DNA from: Cyanobacteria bacterium FACHB-63
GTDB taxonomy: Bacteria > Cyanobacteriota > Cyanobacteriia > Leptolyngbyales > Leptolyngbyaceae
Direction: 5' to 3'
DNA: 64,000 nucleotides
Assembly (NCBI GenBank): GCA_014695255.1
Contig: JACJNX010000042.1
Coordinates: 62,001 to 126,000, forward strand
The notes below the pieces were generated by a model. That model did not search any database. It was not told the DNA's origin and saw only the letters and a program-made list of their open reading frames with translations. This document shows positions 54,918-63,727 of this stretch, one piece after another (position 1 is the stretch's first letter; every line of letters begins with the position of its first letter). The translations under genes and the position numbers were made by a program.

Positions 54918-55946
54918 TTATTCAGGCAATCCTAATAACTCACCCGATCCGGGAATTACTGTTCCAATGGCAGTAGCGTTTAATCCTTGTAGGTTGAAAA
55001 ATTCTACAGTCTGATCGACACTTTCTCCCGGAACAATGACCACGAATCCAACTCCCATATTAAAGGTATTAAACATCGCATTAGGTGCGACTTTCCCTTC
55101 AGTTGCTAACCAATGAAAAATGGGTGGAATTTGCCATCGATTCGGGTCAATTTCAATCGCTTGATTTTCACCCAAACACCGAGGTAAATTTTCGGGCAAA
55201 CCGCCCCCGGTAATATGTGCCATGCCGTGAATTTCAAGCCCTGACTTCAATGCAGCAAGAATTGGTTTCACGTAAATTTGAGTCGGCGTGAGCAAGACTT
55301 CTCCAAGCGTTGCACCACTCAATCCAGAGGGTCGATCGCTCCAATCAAATCCCCGATCGATCACAATCTTCCGCACCAAGCTAAACCCGTTACTGTGAAC
55401 TCCCGAACTGGGAAGCGCGATCGCCACATCTCCAACCTTGACCTGCGATCCGTCCAGAATCCGGCTTTTCTCAACAATCCCAACACAAAATCCAGCCAAA
55501 TCATACTCATTCGGCTGATAAAACCCTGGCATTTCCGCAGTTTCACCGCCAAGCAACGCACATCCCGCAGCCTCACATCCTTCTGCAATTCCTTCCACCA
55601 CAGAAGCAAGCTGCTCTGGCAGCAGTTTTCCTGTCGCAACGTAATCCAGGAAAAACAACGGCTCTGCACTACAGGTCAGCACATCGTTCACGCACATTGC
55701 CACCAAATCAATCCCAACGGTGTGATGAACGTCGAGTTGATGTGCCAATTTCAGCTTCGTCCCAACGCCATCGGTTCCAGACACTAAAACAGGCTCTTGA
55801 TATCCAGACGGCAATTGAAACAATCCACTGAATCCACCCAAGCCGCCTAAAACCTCGGAACGGTAGGTGCGCCGAACAGAATCGCGAATGCGATCGACAA
55901 ACGCCCGTCCCGCTTCAACATCAACCCCTGCTTCCCGATAATCCAT
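54918..55946 (-). CDS. purM: phosphoribosylformylglycinamidine cyclo-ligase
   Basis: 342 residues from ATG 55946 ([20 protein letters not shown], the family start); the frame to 55985 adds 13 unlikely residues. AIR synthetase of purine synthesis. Visible are [14 protein letters not shown] (ATP), [15 protein letters not shown] and [16 protein letters not shown]. Its TAA directly abuts the rsmA GTG. It diverges from rlpA across 342 bases. Confidence 0.96.
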   Translation of the reverse strand: MDYREAGVDVEAGRAFVDRIRDSVRRTYRSEVLGGLGGFSGLFQLPSGYQEPVLVSGTDGVGTKLKLAHQLDVHHTVGIDLVAMCVNDVLTCSAEPLFFLDYVATGKLLPEQLASVVEGIAEGCEAAGCALLGGETAEMPGFYQPNEYDLAGFCVGIVEKSRILDGSQVKVGDVAIALPSSGVHSNGFSLVRKIVIDRGFDWSDRPSGLSGATLGEVLLTPTQIYVKPILAALKSGLEIHGMAHITGGGLPENLPRCLGENQAIEIDPNRWQIPPIFHWLATEGKVAPNAMFNTFNMGVGFVVIVPGESVDQTVEFFNLQGLNATAIGTVIPGSGELLGLPE

Positions 55947-56288
55947 GAGCGCGAATTCAATCTGCAAAACATCAGCATACCTCACAAGCTGTATGAAGAA
56001 GATGTTAAGTTCTTGTGAAGTCGGAGAAAAACGCTAAAGCGGTTTTTCTAATAGAAGTCAGTAACAGCAATCGTTTCAGCTTACATCCGAATTTGAAGAA
56101 AATATGAAGTTTTATTTCGTACAGGCATCACCCTGATCCAATTAGGAAAAACTTCATGCTAGTCTGTTGCAGTTCTGAACTCAGGAGTGAACACGGAGCG
56201 AGTACGAGTTAGCACAGCTTAAGTTGTGTCAGATGGCAAACTGCCACATCTCGGACTCAAGGTTGGAAGTGAATCTCACAAAGGATGT
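55947..56288 (+). promoter_or_regulatory. 342-bp leader/promoter region of rlpA with hairpins
   Basis: Two structures precede rlpA: CACAGCTTAAGTTGTG (56213-56228, near-palindrome with one G-T pair type) and AGATGGCA-AAC-TGCCACATCT (56231-56251, 8 bp with an AC bulge). Purine-rich stretches GAACTCAGGAGTGAACAC and GGACTCAAGGTTGGAAGTGA are similar to each other. A cis-regulatory RNA is possible because c-di-AMP riboswitches often precede RlpA genes, but I cannot identify the conserved ydaO core. Confidence 0.4.
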
Positions 56289-57353
56289 ATGAACCAGAAA
56301 CTGATTAGCGGTTTGACTGCCGCTCTACTGTGTACCAGTACCATCGGTGCGACTGCTGCCCTAGCAGAGTCCACCCCGGCAGCCAGCCAAGGATCTACGG
56401 AGTCTGACACTCCCCGACCGTCTTCCCCACAAGCCACAAGGCGCAACGTGGTGAAAGTCGGCGAACAGCAAACCCCCCAAAACCGTCAAACTGAGGAGTC
56501 CATCGCAAAAATTCAGTCGCACGATATTTCTGGGCGCAAAGCCGCCACTCTTTATGTCCGCAATATTCCGGTTGTTACGTTCCTTGGCGAAGCTCAAAAC
56601 TCGTCCACCGCAGTGAAAGTCGGTGAAGTGCAAGCCAGCCCCCAAGCCGCGAAGCTCAAGTACGGTGCCACTACCCCGGTTGAATCCAGCACCCAGCCGC
56701 GCCAGAATTCCTCAAATTCATCCGCTGACCCGATCGCTAGAGCTACCGCGATCGCAGCCCGCTTAAACCAACTCCAACGTAATGGAGTCGATGCCAACAA
56801 AATCACGGTGAGATGGCATCAAACTAAATCCGGCGATCAGTTCTTAATCGAGGCAAACAAACAGCCGATCGTCGCCGTCGATTCGCAGACCGTTCTTCCC
56901 AATAGCACCCGCGATCCGGGGCAAGACGCGCTGCAAGTTGCAAATCGTCTCCGCCGCCTATTCGGTAATGCTGCCCCCCTGCGCGAAATTTCCAATCGTC
57001 CCAATCGCGCACCCCAGATTGCGATCGGCCCAATTCGTCTACGGATGACGGGCATGGCATCTTGGTATGGGCCAGGATTCCACGGCAACATGAGCGCCAG
57101 TGGTGAGCGATTTAACCAGAATGCGCTGACTGCGGCACATCGGACGCTGCCGTTTGGCACGATCGTGCAAGTGACCAATCTCGATAACGGGCGTACTGTT
57201 TCTGTCCGCATCAACGATCGCGGGCCGTTCTCCGGCGATCGGGTCATCGACTTATCCGCAGGTGCGGCTCGTGTTCTCGGCTTGATTCAAAGCGGCGTTG
57301 CTCCCGTCCGTCTTGAAGTCCGGGACTCGAGACGGGTTGCATCGGGTAACTAG
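56289..57353 (+). CDS. rlpA: RlpA-like septal ring/lytic transglycosylase protein
   Basis: 354 residues from ATG 56289 with AAGGA just upstream. Signal peptide of about 28 residues (MNQKLISGLTAALLCTSTIG, ending ALAES). A low-complexity region rich in Ser, Pro and Gln follows to about 250. The C-terminal double-psi beta-barrel is complete: GMASWYGPGFHGNMSASGE, LPFGTIVQVTNLDNG and VRINDRGPFSGDRVIDLS, including the catalytic Asp. There is no SPOR domain. It likely cleaves peptidoglycan in the periplasm. Confidence 0.9.
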   Translation: MNQKLISGLTAALLCTSTIGATAALAESTPAASQGSTESDTPRPSSPQATRRNVVKVGEQQTPQNRQTEESIAKIQSHDISGRKAATLYVRNIPVVTFLGEAQNSSTAVKVGEVQASPQAAKLKYGATTPVESSTQPRQNSSNSSADPIARATAIAARLNQLQRNGVDANKITVRWHQTKSGDQFLIEANKQPIVAVDSQTVLPNSTRDPGQDALQVANRLRRLFGNAAPLREISNRPNRAPQIAIGPIRLRMTGMASWYGPGFHGNMSASGERFNQNALTAAHRTLPFGTIVQVTNLDNGRTVSVRINDRGPFSGDRVIDLSAGAARVLGLIQSGVAPVRLEVRDSRRVASGN

Positions 57354-57418
57354 ACTGAAGAAAGGCGCAGCGAACCATTGATTAAATTGATTAAATTGTT
57401 CACTCCTTTTTAATTGGA

Positions 57419-58606
57419 TTAAATTCGCCGCATCAGTCCTTTCAGTTGAATCTCTTGACTCAAGTTTTTACTTTGAATCAGAACACCAAAGCCACCTAGC
57501 CCCATTGGATTCATGAGCTGATGTAGTGCGTCGCGGCGTTGCAATCGGTTTTGTAAATCCTGGGCGCTGGTGGTTTCCGTCTGAGTGATCTGGCTGAGTC
57601 GATCGCCCAATCCCAGCGCCATCAAAAATAATCCCTGCTGCGTAAAGCCAATGGTTTGCAGCCCTGAGCGCTCTCCCTGAAGTTGCAGCGCTGTGAAATC
57701 GACATGAGCAGTGATATCTTGCTCGCCAACGTGAATATACGGATCGTTGTGATGGCTATGTTGGTAGTAACACTGTAATGTCCCTTGCGATCGCATCGGA
57801 TTGTAGTATCGCGTCGCTGGATAGCCGTAATCGATCGTTAAAACAAATCCTTGCTGCAATTTTTGAGCGATCGTACTCATCCAATCTAGCGCGGCTAAAT
57901 TCACCTCAGTCCGATAGCCATCTGCATAGTTAAAAATATCCACACCAACGAAGTCAAAATAATTCGATAGTTTCTCGGTCGAAAGATCGTCAACTATCTC
58001 AGCAAACCGATTGTCTTGCAGACAAACATACACTTCTTTAAGCGCTTGATTCTGCAACGTGACGAGATGCACCGGAAACGCATCAACTAATTCATTCGAG
58101 AACACACATCCCACGATTGAATCATTCGGAATTTCCTCGATCGTTGTCCATTCGATCCGCGTTCCCGCCTCCGTCCAACGCCGCAGTCGGTGCTGCTGCT
58201 CGACAGTATGGGCGGCTGCTTTCTCAACAATGAGATAAGTCAGCGAATTAAAACATTTAGGATAAAAGCGATCGAGATACCGCAGAATATCGGCTGCAAG
58301 CAATCCCTGACCCGCACCCATCTCAACTAGGGTAAACGGATTCGGCTGTCCGAGTGCTTGCCACATATCCGCTAGCTGCTCGGCAACCAATTCACCAAAA
58401 TCAAACGATAAATGGGGCGAGGTGAAAAAATCACCCTGCGCCCCAATTTTTTCGCGAGGTCTAGCATAGTAGCCCAGTTGCGGACAATACAATGCTAAAT
58501 CCATGAATTCTGCAAATGTGATTCGTCCTGATTCGCGAATCTGCTGCGATATGAAGTTGTAAAGCGGACTCGGAGCGTCCGTAGATTGATTTTCTTGAGC
58601 AAACAC
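57419..58606 (-). CDS. midA: MidA/NDUFAF7-family SAM-dependent methyltransferase
   Basis: 395 residues. Signature segments GRITFAEFMDLALYCPQLGYY, KIGAQGDFFTSPHLSFDFGE, LVEMGAGQGLLAADILRYL (SAM) and VFSNELVDAFPVHLV, plus VLTIDYGYPA. In eukaryotes the family (NDUFAF7/MidA) methylates an arginine of complex I NDUFS2. Its bacterial target is unproven, but the counterpart subunit NdhH is encoded only 1.2 kb away in this window, which is suggestive. Confidence 0.9.
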   Translation of the reverse strand: MFAQENQSTDAPSPLYNFISQQIRESGRITFAEFMDLALYCPQLGYYARPREKIGAQGDFFTSPHLSFDFGELVAEQLADMWQALGQPNPFTLVEMGAGQGLLAADILRYLDRFYPKCFNSLTYLIVEKAAAHTVEQQHRLRRWTEAGTRIEWTTIEEIPNDSIVGCVFSNELVDAFPVHLVTLQNQALKEVYVCLQDNRFAEIVDDLSTEKLSNYFDFVGVDIFNYADGYRTEVNLAALDWMSTIAQKLQQGFVLTIDYGYPATRYYNPMRSQGTLQCYYQHSHHNDPYIHVGEQDITAHVDFTALQLQGERSGLQTIGFTQQGLFLMALGLGDRLSQITQTETTSAQDLQNRLQRRDALHQLMNPMGLGGFGVLIQSKNLSQEIQLKGLMRRI

Positions 58607-58904
58607 GGGGTTAACCTGAACATTAGAAACGATCGCTTCTAATCTATTGCATTTTCCAGTAAATCAGAGTAGATTATCTGTACTAAACTGAGCGTTAGCT
58701 GGAGAAAATAAACCACGCACAAAAAGCCGGCAATAAGTCATTCCATTGAAGCGAGTCTTGCAAACTGCTGATGCACTCCAACTCAGAAGAAGCTCAACTT
58801 CTAGCGGTTAGTCTAATGTTCAGGAAACAAGGCAGTGCGTACACTGTAATCGGTTGATCGCACACCACATTCCGCCTAAAGGATTTTCAGCGACACGAGT
58901 TAGT
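58607..58904. other. 298-bp intergenic region
   Basis: No gene, RNA or terminator recognised. It contains the midA promoter on the minus strand. Confidence 0.4.
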
Positions 58905-59117
58905 TTAAACAAGTGCAGCTTCACCTGTAGCGGCTGGTGTTGCAGCGGGAGGTGCATCAAAGGCAACAATAAACTGGGCATTTGGGCGAGTTTGCGTCAA
59001 TACTTTCAGGTAAGAATCTGCATCGTTGCGACGGCGAAACCGAATCACAACTTGACGCTGCAAGTCGGGAGTGATTTGATAGACAACCCAGGGAGTTAAC
59101 TGCTCTTGATACTTCAT
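58905..59117 (-). CDS. 70-residue conserved cyanobacterial protein
   Basis: The protein reads MKYQEQLTPWVVYQITPDLQ, then RQVVIRFRRRNDADSYLKVL and TQTRPNAQFIVAFD with an Ala/Pro-rich tail. The pattern WxVYxxxPxxQRxVVxRFRxRxDAExHxxxLxxxxPxxxFxxxFD is one I recall as conserved in cyanobacterial small proteins (recall, not checked). No cysteine, no membrane helix; probably a small soluble alpha/beta protein. No strong ribosome site is seen before the ATG at 59117. Confidence 0.7.
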   Translation of the reverse strand: MKYQEQLTPWVVYQITPDLQRQVVIRFRRRNDADSYLKVLTQTRPNAQFIVAFDAPPAATPAATGEAALV

Positions 59118-59366
59118 AGTTCACTGTGAGGATAGTGGAATGACACAAAGTGAGAAAGCGGAACTGTAAATCAGTAACGCTACATCTAGCGGCTGCACTT
59201 CAGTTCACATACTATTGATAGCGTTTAACTCAAAGAAAGTCAATCCTTTTTTGCACGAATGAATGTCCGTGCATTCGCTCAGTGTTTCTGCTGAAATCTC
59301 GATGCCAACAGCGCAAGCAGTCGAAGATTGGCTTACGCTCAATTCCTTCAGTCGGAAAATCCTACT

Positions 59367-59636
59367 TTAGTTAGATAGCCAGCCCGCACCACAGAAGCTT
59401 AGATTGTTAAATTGAACACCACCAATAATTCGGAACTGCTTCAACCAAATCTCAACACCTAAAAAACTGCTAACTTCAGCTCGTCCAGAAAATTCACCGT
59501 TGAGGACTCTCGTCACTTAAAAAAGCTGAGTGGTACATCATCAGGAATGTCTGTGAACAGACGACACAAAAGCAGCACCAGTATAAAATTCAATTCTTCG
59601 CTTGCGGTCGGAATCGAATTCAAGTTCACTCCCCAT
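59367..59636 (-). pseudogene. possible decayed frame encoding beta-strand-rich sequence
   Basis: Three successive minus-strand frames read smoothly when joined: MGSELEFDSDRKRRIEFYTG, then DIPDDVPLSFFK, then a frame starting at GTG 59516 with VTRVLNGEFSGRAEVSSFLG and KQFRIIGGVQFNNLSFC, ending at TAA 59367. The alternating polar/hydrophobic pattern resembles an outer-membrane or all-beta protein tail. No family match is known; the joining is my own reading. Confidence 0.3.
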
Positions 59637-59765
59637 AATAGAGGAGCACAATAAAAAAAGGTTATTGAATGCTTAAGATTGACTACGATCCATCCTAGCG
59701 TAAAACGGAGCGATCGCGTGTCATTGTATTGTGATATATCGAACCGTTTACACCGCGCAACAAAA

Positions 59766-59790
59766 TGGGCAGGTCTGTTACACCTGCCCA
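59766..59790 (-). terminator. ndhH terminator
   Basis: TGGGCAGGT and ACCTGCCCA form a perfect 9-bp stem with a 7-base loop, 26 bases beyond the ndhH stop. On the minus strand it is followed by TTTTGTTG. Confidence 0.8.
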
Positions 59791-59815
59791 GAAATAGTGG
59801 GTTGCGGGACTGGGT

Positions 59816-61000
59816 TTAGCGATCGACCGATCCCATGATGATGTCGATACTACCGAGAATTGTGACGATATCTGCTACCTTCATGCCTTTCAGTAGGTAG
59901 GGAAGAATCTGGACGTTGTTAAAGTCCGCTGCTCGAACCTTAAAACGCCAGGGGAAAACATGATCCTCGCCGATGATGTAGACACCGAGTTCACCTTTTC
60001 CACTTTCTAGACGAACGTAGTGTTCGCCTTTGGGAATTTTGAAGGTTGGAGCAATCTTCTTGCCGATGAACTGGTAATCAAAGCCATTCCATTCAGATTT
60101 TGGACCTTCCATCATTCGTTTTGCTTCAAGATTTTCAAACGGACCGCCGGGGAGTCCTTTGATAGCCTGTCTGATAATCTTAATCGACTCGCGCATTTCG
60201 CGAATCCGCACGATGTACCGCGCATAGCAGTCTCCTGCAGTTTCCCAATGTACATCCCAGTCAAAATCGTCGTAGCACTCATAGTGGTCAACTTTTCTCA
60301 AGTCCCACTTCACGCCAGAAGCCCGGAGCATTGGGCCGGATAAACTCCAGTTGATCGCGTCTTCGCGGCTAATCACGCCTACGCCATCAACACGGCGGCG
60401 AAAAATCGGGTTTTCTGTAATTAGACGCTCGTATTCATCGACTTTGGGGAGGAAGTAGTCGCAGAAGTCTAAGCACTTGTCGATCCAGCCATAGGGTAGG
60501 TCAGCCGCGACCCCTCCGATGCGGAAGTAGTTGTGGTTGATCATGCGGTAGCCAGCAACCGCTTCCCACAGGTCGTAGATTAGTTCGCGTTCGCGGAAAA
60601 TGTAGAAGAAGGGAGTTTGGGCACCGACATCCGCCATGAACGGACCAAGCCATAAGAGGTGATTGGCAATGCGGTTGAGTTCCAGCATGATCACGCGGAT
60701 GTAGCTGGCGCGTTTGGGAACGGCGATTCCGGCAAGTTTTTCTGGGGCATTCACCGTAATTGCTTCATTGAACATTCCGGCTGCGTAGTCCCAGCGACTC
60801 ACGTAGGGAACGAACATAATGTTGGTGCGGTTTTCGGCGATTTTCTCCATGCCTCGGTGGAGATACCCAATTACAGGTTCGCAATCGACCACGTTCTCGC
60901 CGTCGAGCGTGACGATTAGGCGCATCACCCCGTGCATCGAGGGATGGTGCGGACCCATGTTGAGTACCATGGGTTCTGTCTTGGTTTCGATCATTGCCAT
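59816..61000 (-). CDS. ndhH: NAD(P)H-quinone oxidoreductase subunit H
   Basis: 394 residues from ATG 61000 with GAGAGG about ten bases upstream; the frame to 61081 adds non-conserved residues. NdhH is the 49-kDa-like core subunit near the plastoquinone site of NDH-1, used in cyclic electron flow and respiration. The N-terminus [21 protein letters not shown], the [15 protein letters not shown] segment and C-terminal [13 protein letters not shown] are all standard. Other ndh genes are not next to it. Confidence 0.97.
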   Translation of the reverse strand: MAMIETKTEPMVLNMGPHHPSMHGVMRLIVTLDGENVVDCEPVIGYLHRGMEKIAENRTNIMFVPYVSRWDYAAGMFNEAITVNAPEKLAGIAVPKRASYIRVIMLELNRIANHLLWLGPFMADVGAQTPFFYIFRERELIYDLWEAVAGYRMINHNYFRIGGVAADLPYGWIDKCLDFCDYFLPKVDEYERLITENPIFRRRVDGVGVISREDAINWSLSGPMLRASGVKWDLRKVDHYECYDDFDWDVHWETAGDCYARYIVRIREMRESIKIIRQAIKGLPGGPFENLEAKRMMEGPKSEWNGFDYQFIGKKIAPTFKIPKGEHYVRLESGKGELGVYIIGEDHVFPWRFKVRAADFNNVQILPYLLKGMKVADIVTILGSIDIIMGSVDR

Positions 61001-61220
61001 CGGTGTTCTGCCTCTCGATTCACGATTTGCGGGCAAGCTTTGTGGAATAAGGCTTCGTGAGCACTTGTTGCACTTCTTCAATTATAGAGAATGGTGTCTA
61101 CCTGCGTGGATTTGAATCAATTTGTGCAGGATTCAATTTACGCTTAGAGGCGAATAGAATGGAATCAATGATACTGCAAGAGAAGAGTTGGATCGATCGC
61201 GCTTGGTTTGAGCCGGATGG

Positions 61221-61255
61221 GTGTCCCCTAAATTCCCACGAGTGAGGGACTTTGA
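61221..61255. repeat. dispersed palindromic repeat, copy 3 (degenerate)
   Basis: GTGTCCCCTAAATTCCCACG continues through AGTGAGGGACTTTGA. It matches the element at 12021-12056 with several changes and broken C/G runs. It lies upstream of rsmH. Confidence 0.65.
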
Positions 61256-61309
61256 AGGAAGTTTAGAGTGGGGACGAAATTAAAGTAATCTTTAAAGCTA
61301 TTTAATTCA

Positions 61310-62164
61310 ATGAGTGCTGAGTTTTTTCATGTTCCTGTGCTGAGTCGCGAAGTAATCGAAGGATTGGCGGTTCGCGATCGCGGGGAATATTTAGATGCGA
61401 CTGTGGGCGGTGGAGGTCATAGTGCGCTGATTCTGAGTGCGGCTTCGGATGTGAAACTAGCGGTGATCGATCAGGATGCGTTTGCGCTAGCTGCGGCGCG
61501 GGAGAAATTAGGCGATCGTGTAACGTTTCACCATACAAATTTTGCTGAGTTTGATCCGGGTGAAACAAAGTTCGATGGAATATTAGCGGATTTGGGCGTA
61601 AGTTCAGCTCAGTTTGATGTTGCCGATCGTGGGTTTAGTTTTCGGCATGAAGCAGCATTAGATATGCGAATGAATCAGCAGCAAGAATTAACCGCAGCCG
61701 AGATGATTAATCATTGGGAAGAATCGAAATTAGCTGATATTTTCTATACCTATGGAGAAGAACGGCTTTCGAGACGAATTGCCAGACGAATTGTGGAAAA
61801 GCGCCCGTTTAAGACAACGACAGAATTAGCGGATGCGATCGCGGGATCAGTTCCAAAGCAATATCGGTACGGTCGGATTCATCCTGCAACTCGTGTGTTT
61901 CAAGGCTTGCGAATTGCGGTGAATCGGGAGCTTGAGGTGCTAGAAACGTTAATGCAAAAAGCACCGACTTGGTTAAAACCAGGGGGACGACTTGCAATCA
62001 TTAGTTTTCACAGTTTAGAAGATCGCATCGTGAAACATCGAATGAAAGAATCGGAGATGTTGACGGTGCTTACAAAGAAGCCGATCATCGCTCAAGAAGA
62101 TGAACTTCAAGAGAATGTAAGAGCGCGATCGGCAAAATTACGAATTGCAGAACGAAAAGCCTAA
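61310..62164 (+). CDS. rsmH: 16S rRNA (cytosine1402-N4)-methyltransferase
   Basis: 284 residues. The enzyme (formerly MraW) methylates C1402 in the decoding centre. Motifs: FHVPVLSREVIEGL, YLDATVGGGGHSALIL (SAM), GILADLGVSSAQFDVADRGF, SFRHEAALDMRMNQ, RIHPATRVFQGLRIAVNREL and LAIISFHSLEDRIVKH. It is somewhat shorter than the 300-310 residue norm. No mra/fts cell-wall cluster surrounds it. The stop overlaps the Uma2 stop by four bases (CTAA). Confidence 0.96.
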   Translation: MSAEFFHVPVLSREVIEGLAVRDRGEYLDATVGGGGHSALILSAASDVKLAVIDQDAFALAAAREKLGDRVTFHHTNFAEFDPGETKFDGILADLGVSSAQFDVADRGFSFRHEAALDMRMNQQQELTAAEMINHWEESKLADIFYTYGEERLSRRIARRIVEKRPFKTTTELADAIAGSVPKQYRYGRIHPATRVFQGLRIAVNRELEVLETLMQKAPTWLKPGGRLAIISFHSLEDRIVKHRMKESEMLTVLTKKPIIAQEDELQENVRARSAKLRIAERKA

Positions 62165-62739
62165 CTTTCTGATTGCAGTAATTGAACGGCTCCTGCAAAA
62201 TCAGTTTCAGCCATCAAAATGCAACACTTCAAAAGCTCAACGTCTAGGTCTTCTAATCCTGGTAATTCGCTTCGATCAATCTGTTCATATTCGCGATCAC
62301 GTAAATGGTGTAGCTTTAGACTTCCATCCTCCCAAAACCAAACCTCAGAAACACCGAGCGAGCGATAACGGGCGAGTTTATTGATGCTTCCACTGGTAAA
62401 GATTATCTCAATTGATAAATCTGGAATCGGTTTAGCAGTACCCAGACAGTAAGATTTATCCGCTTGTGCGGCCACTTCTCCAGGTTTTTCCTGAGTGACG
62501 GAGCCTGAAGGAACAAAGACAATGCCGCGTTTTAGCAAAAAAGTAGTCACGAGATAGCCGATGATTTCGGAGAACTGTTCGTGCTGCAAACCGGGCATAA
62601 AGAGTTCAATTTCCCCATCGTAAAAAGCAAACCGTACACCAGGAGAGTTCTGAGAAAATTTTTGAAGTCGTTTGAAATCCTCCCAAGTTCCGTATAAAAC
62701 GATTCGCTGGTCGATCGACTTATTAAGAAGTTGAACCAT
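62161..62739 (-). CDS. Uma2-family (DUF820) putative endonuclease
   Basis: 192 residues from ATG 62739, the usual length; the frame to 62799 would add 20. A restriction-endonuclease-like fold abundant in cyanobacteria. Segments: FAFYDGEIELFMPGLQHEQ, PIPDLSIEIIFTSGSINKLARYRSLGVSEVWFWED, with Asp, Glu and Lys positions of a PD-(D/E)XK-type site. Biological role unknown, often linked with mobile DNA. It is the last gene of a two-gene unit with the 270-aa protein. Confidence 0.87.
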   Translation of the reverse strand: MVQLLNKSIDQRIVLYGTWEDFKRLQKFSQNSPGVRFAFYDGEIELFMPGLQHEQFSEIIGYLVTTFLLKRGIVFVPSGSVTQEKPGEVAAQADKSYCLGTAKPIPDLSIEIIFTSGSINKLARYRSLGVSEVWFWEDGSLKLHHLRDREYEQIDRSELPGLEDLDVELLKCCILMAETDFAGAVQLLQSES

Positions 62740-62802
62740 ACATCCTGCCTTCAACTCATTCAAGTTTAATTGAGCGATCGAAAAACTAGACGAAAACAAT
62801 TG

Positions 62803-63615
62803 TTATTCGATCGTTTCCTGCTCCACAACTGCTTTTAGCTTGCTGTGAAATTCTGATTCAGGCGGCATAAATTGATGAATCGGTGGATGAACTTCTTCAG
62901 AGAGTTCTAAAAGTGAATCACTTGAGAAAGTTTCAGCATTTTCTGATGCAGTTACGCCTTTGCTTTCTTCGGGATGCAACTTCGTTTTCATCGCTTCTGT
63001 AGAGGCATTCAAGCTTGAAGTTGCCTGCTCGATTAGTGCTTCTACACCTGCTTGGAGCCGTGCAACTCGATCAAGCAAAATCTCTGGGGGTTCTGGATGC
63101 TTCACGTTTAGCGGCGCGATCGCAGGCTTCGATTCAAGGGCTTGAGGACGATCGTTCTCTTGTTGAATTTGCTCAGCGAGTTCAGCCCACGGAGGCGATT
63201 CTGAAACGACAGGAGTTGTTGAACGACTCGGTGCAGGTAGCGGCGGAAGAATCGTTGTATCGCGTATGGGTTTTGATCGTGGTTCTTGTGACAAATTGCG
63301 GGGGAAGTTGTTGCAAACCAACCGCTCAAACTCATAGTTGAAGTGATAGCACGGTTGTTGCCGTCGTTGCCAAAGCTGCAAAATTTGCTCGACTGAAACA
63401 GCTTTATATCGTCCTTGATACAACGCTTCGATCACTGCCCAGCGTACCCAGTGTGCAGAATAGCTAGACTGCCAACGATCGGCTAGATGTTGTGCATTAT
63501 TTCCGCCTAAATCAAAACTGTAGTGAGTCAGTAAATCTGCAACATGAATTGTCGTCTCATACCACAGAGACGCGTTAGAATCGCCAGAAAAGCCTTTCGC
63601 CGGATCAGATATCAT
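62803..63615 (-). CDS. conserved cyanobacterial hypothetical protein
   Basis: 270 residues. The first 110 are well ordered: FDLGGNNAQHLADRWQSSYS, WVRWAVIEALYQGRYKAVSVEQIL and YHFNYEFERLVCNNFP. The rest is a Pro/Glu/Ser-rich, probably disordered tail with one predicted helix (DRVARLQAGVEALIEQA). No domain named. Such a folded head with a variable tail occurs in cyanobacterial hypotheticals; a DNA- or protein-binding role is only a guess. It precedes the Uma2 gene by 63 bases on the same strand. Confidence 0.7.
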   Translation of the reverse strand: MISDPAKGFSGDSNASLWYETTIHVADLLTHYSFDLGGNNAQHLADRWQSSYSAHWVRWAVIEALYQGRYKAVSVEQILQLWQRRQQPCYHFNYEFERLVCNNFPRNLSQEPRSKPIRDTTILPPLPAPSRSTTPVVSESPPWAELAEQIQQENDRPQALESKPAIAPLNVKHPEPPEILLDRVARLQAGVEALIEQATSSLNASTEAMKTKLHPEESKGVTASENAETFSSDSLLELSEEVHPPIHQFMPPESEFHSKLKAVVEQETIE

Positions 63616-63654
63616 ACCCCGCTATTTTAGGGCAAAATCCAACGGGATATCCTC

Positions 63655-63682
63655 GTAAAGACGCGATTAATCGCGTCTTTAC
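63655..63682. repeat. GAGACGCGA palindromic repeat, copy 2 (perfect)
   Basis: GTAAAGACGCGATT joined to AATCGCGTCTTTAC is a perfect 28-bp palindrome, related to the arms at 44887-44933. It sits between two genes on the same strand and could form a cruciform or a transcript hairpin. Confidence 0.85.
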
Positions 63683-63727
63683 CCAGATCTGTGATGCGAG
63701 TAGAAATTAACTCGACCGCATCACGTC

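Larger units (their letters stand above)
59118..59815. other. 698-bp intergenic region
   Basis: It contains the ndhH terminator (59766-59790) and a possible decayed minus-strand frame (59367-59636). No RNA gene recognised. Confidence 0.4.

Noticed and set aside
56289-56290. definite c-di-AMP riboswitch upstream of rlpA
   Set aside because: The conserved ydaO core sequence could not be recognised; kept only as a hypothesis.
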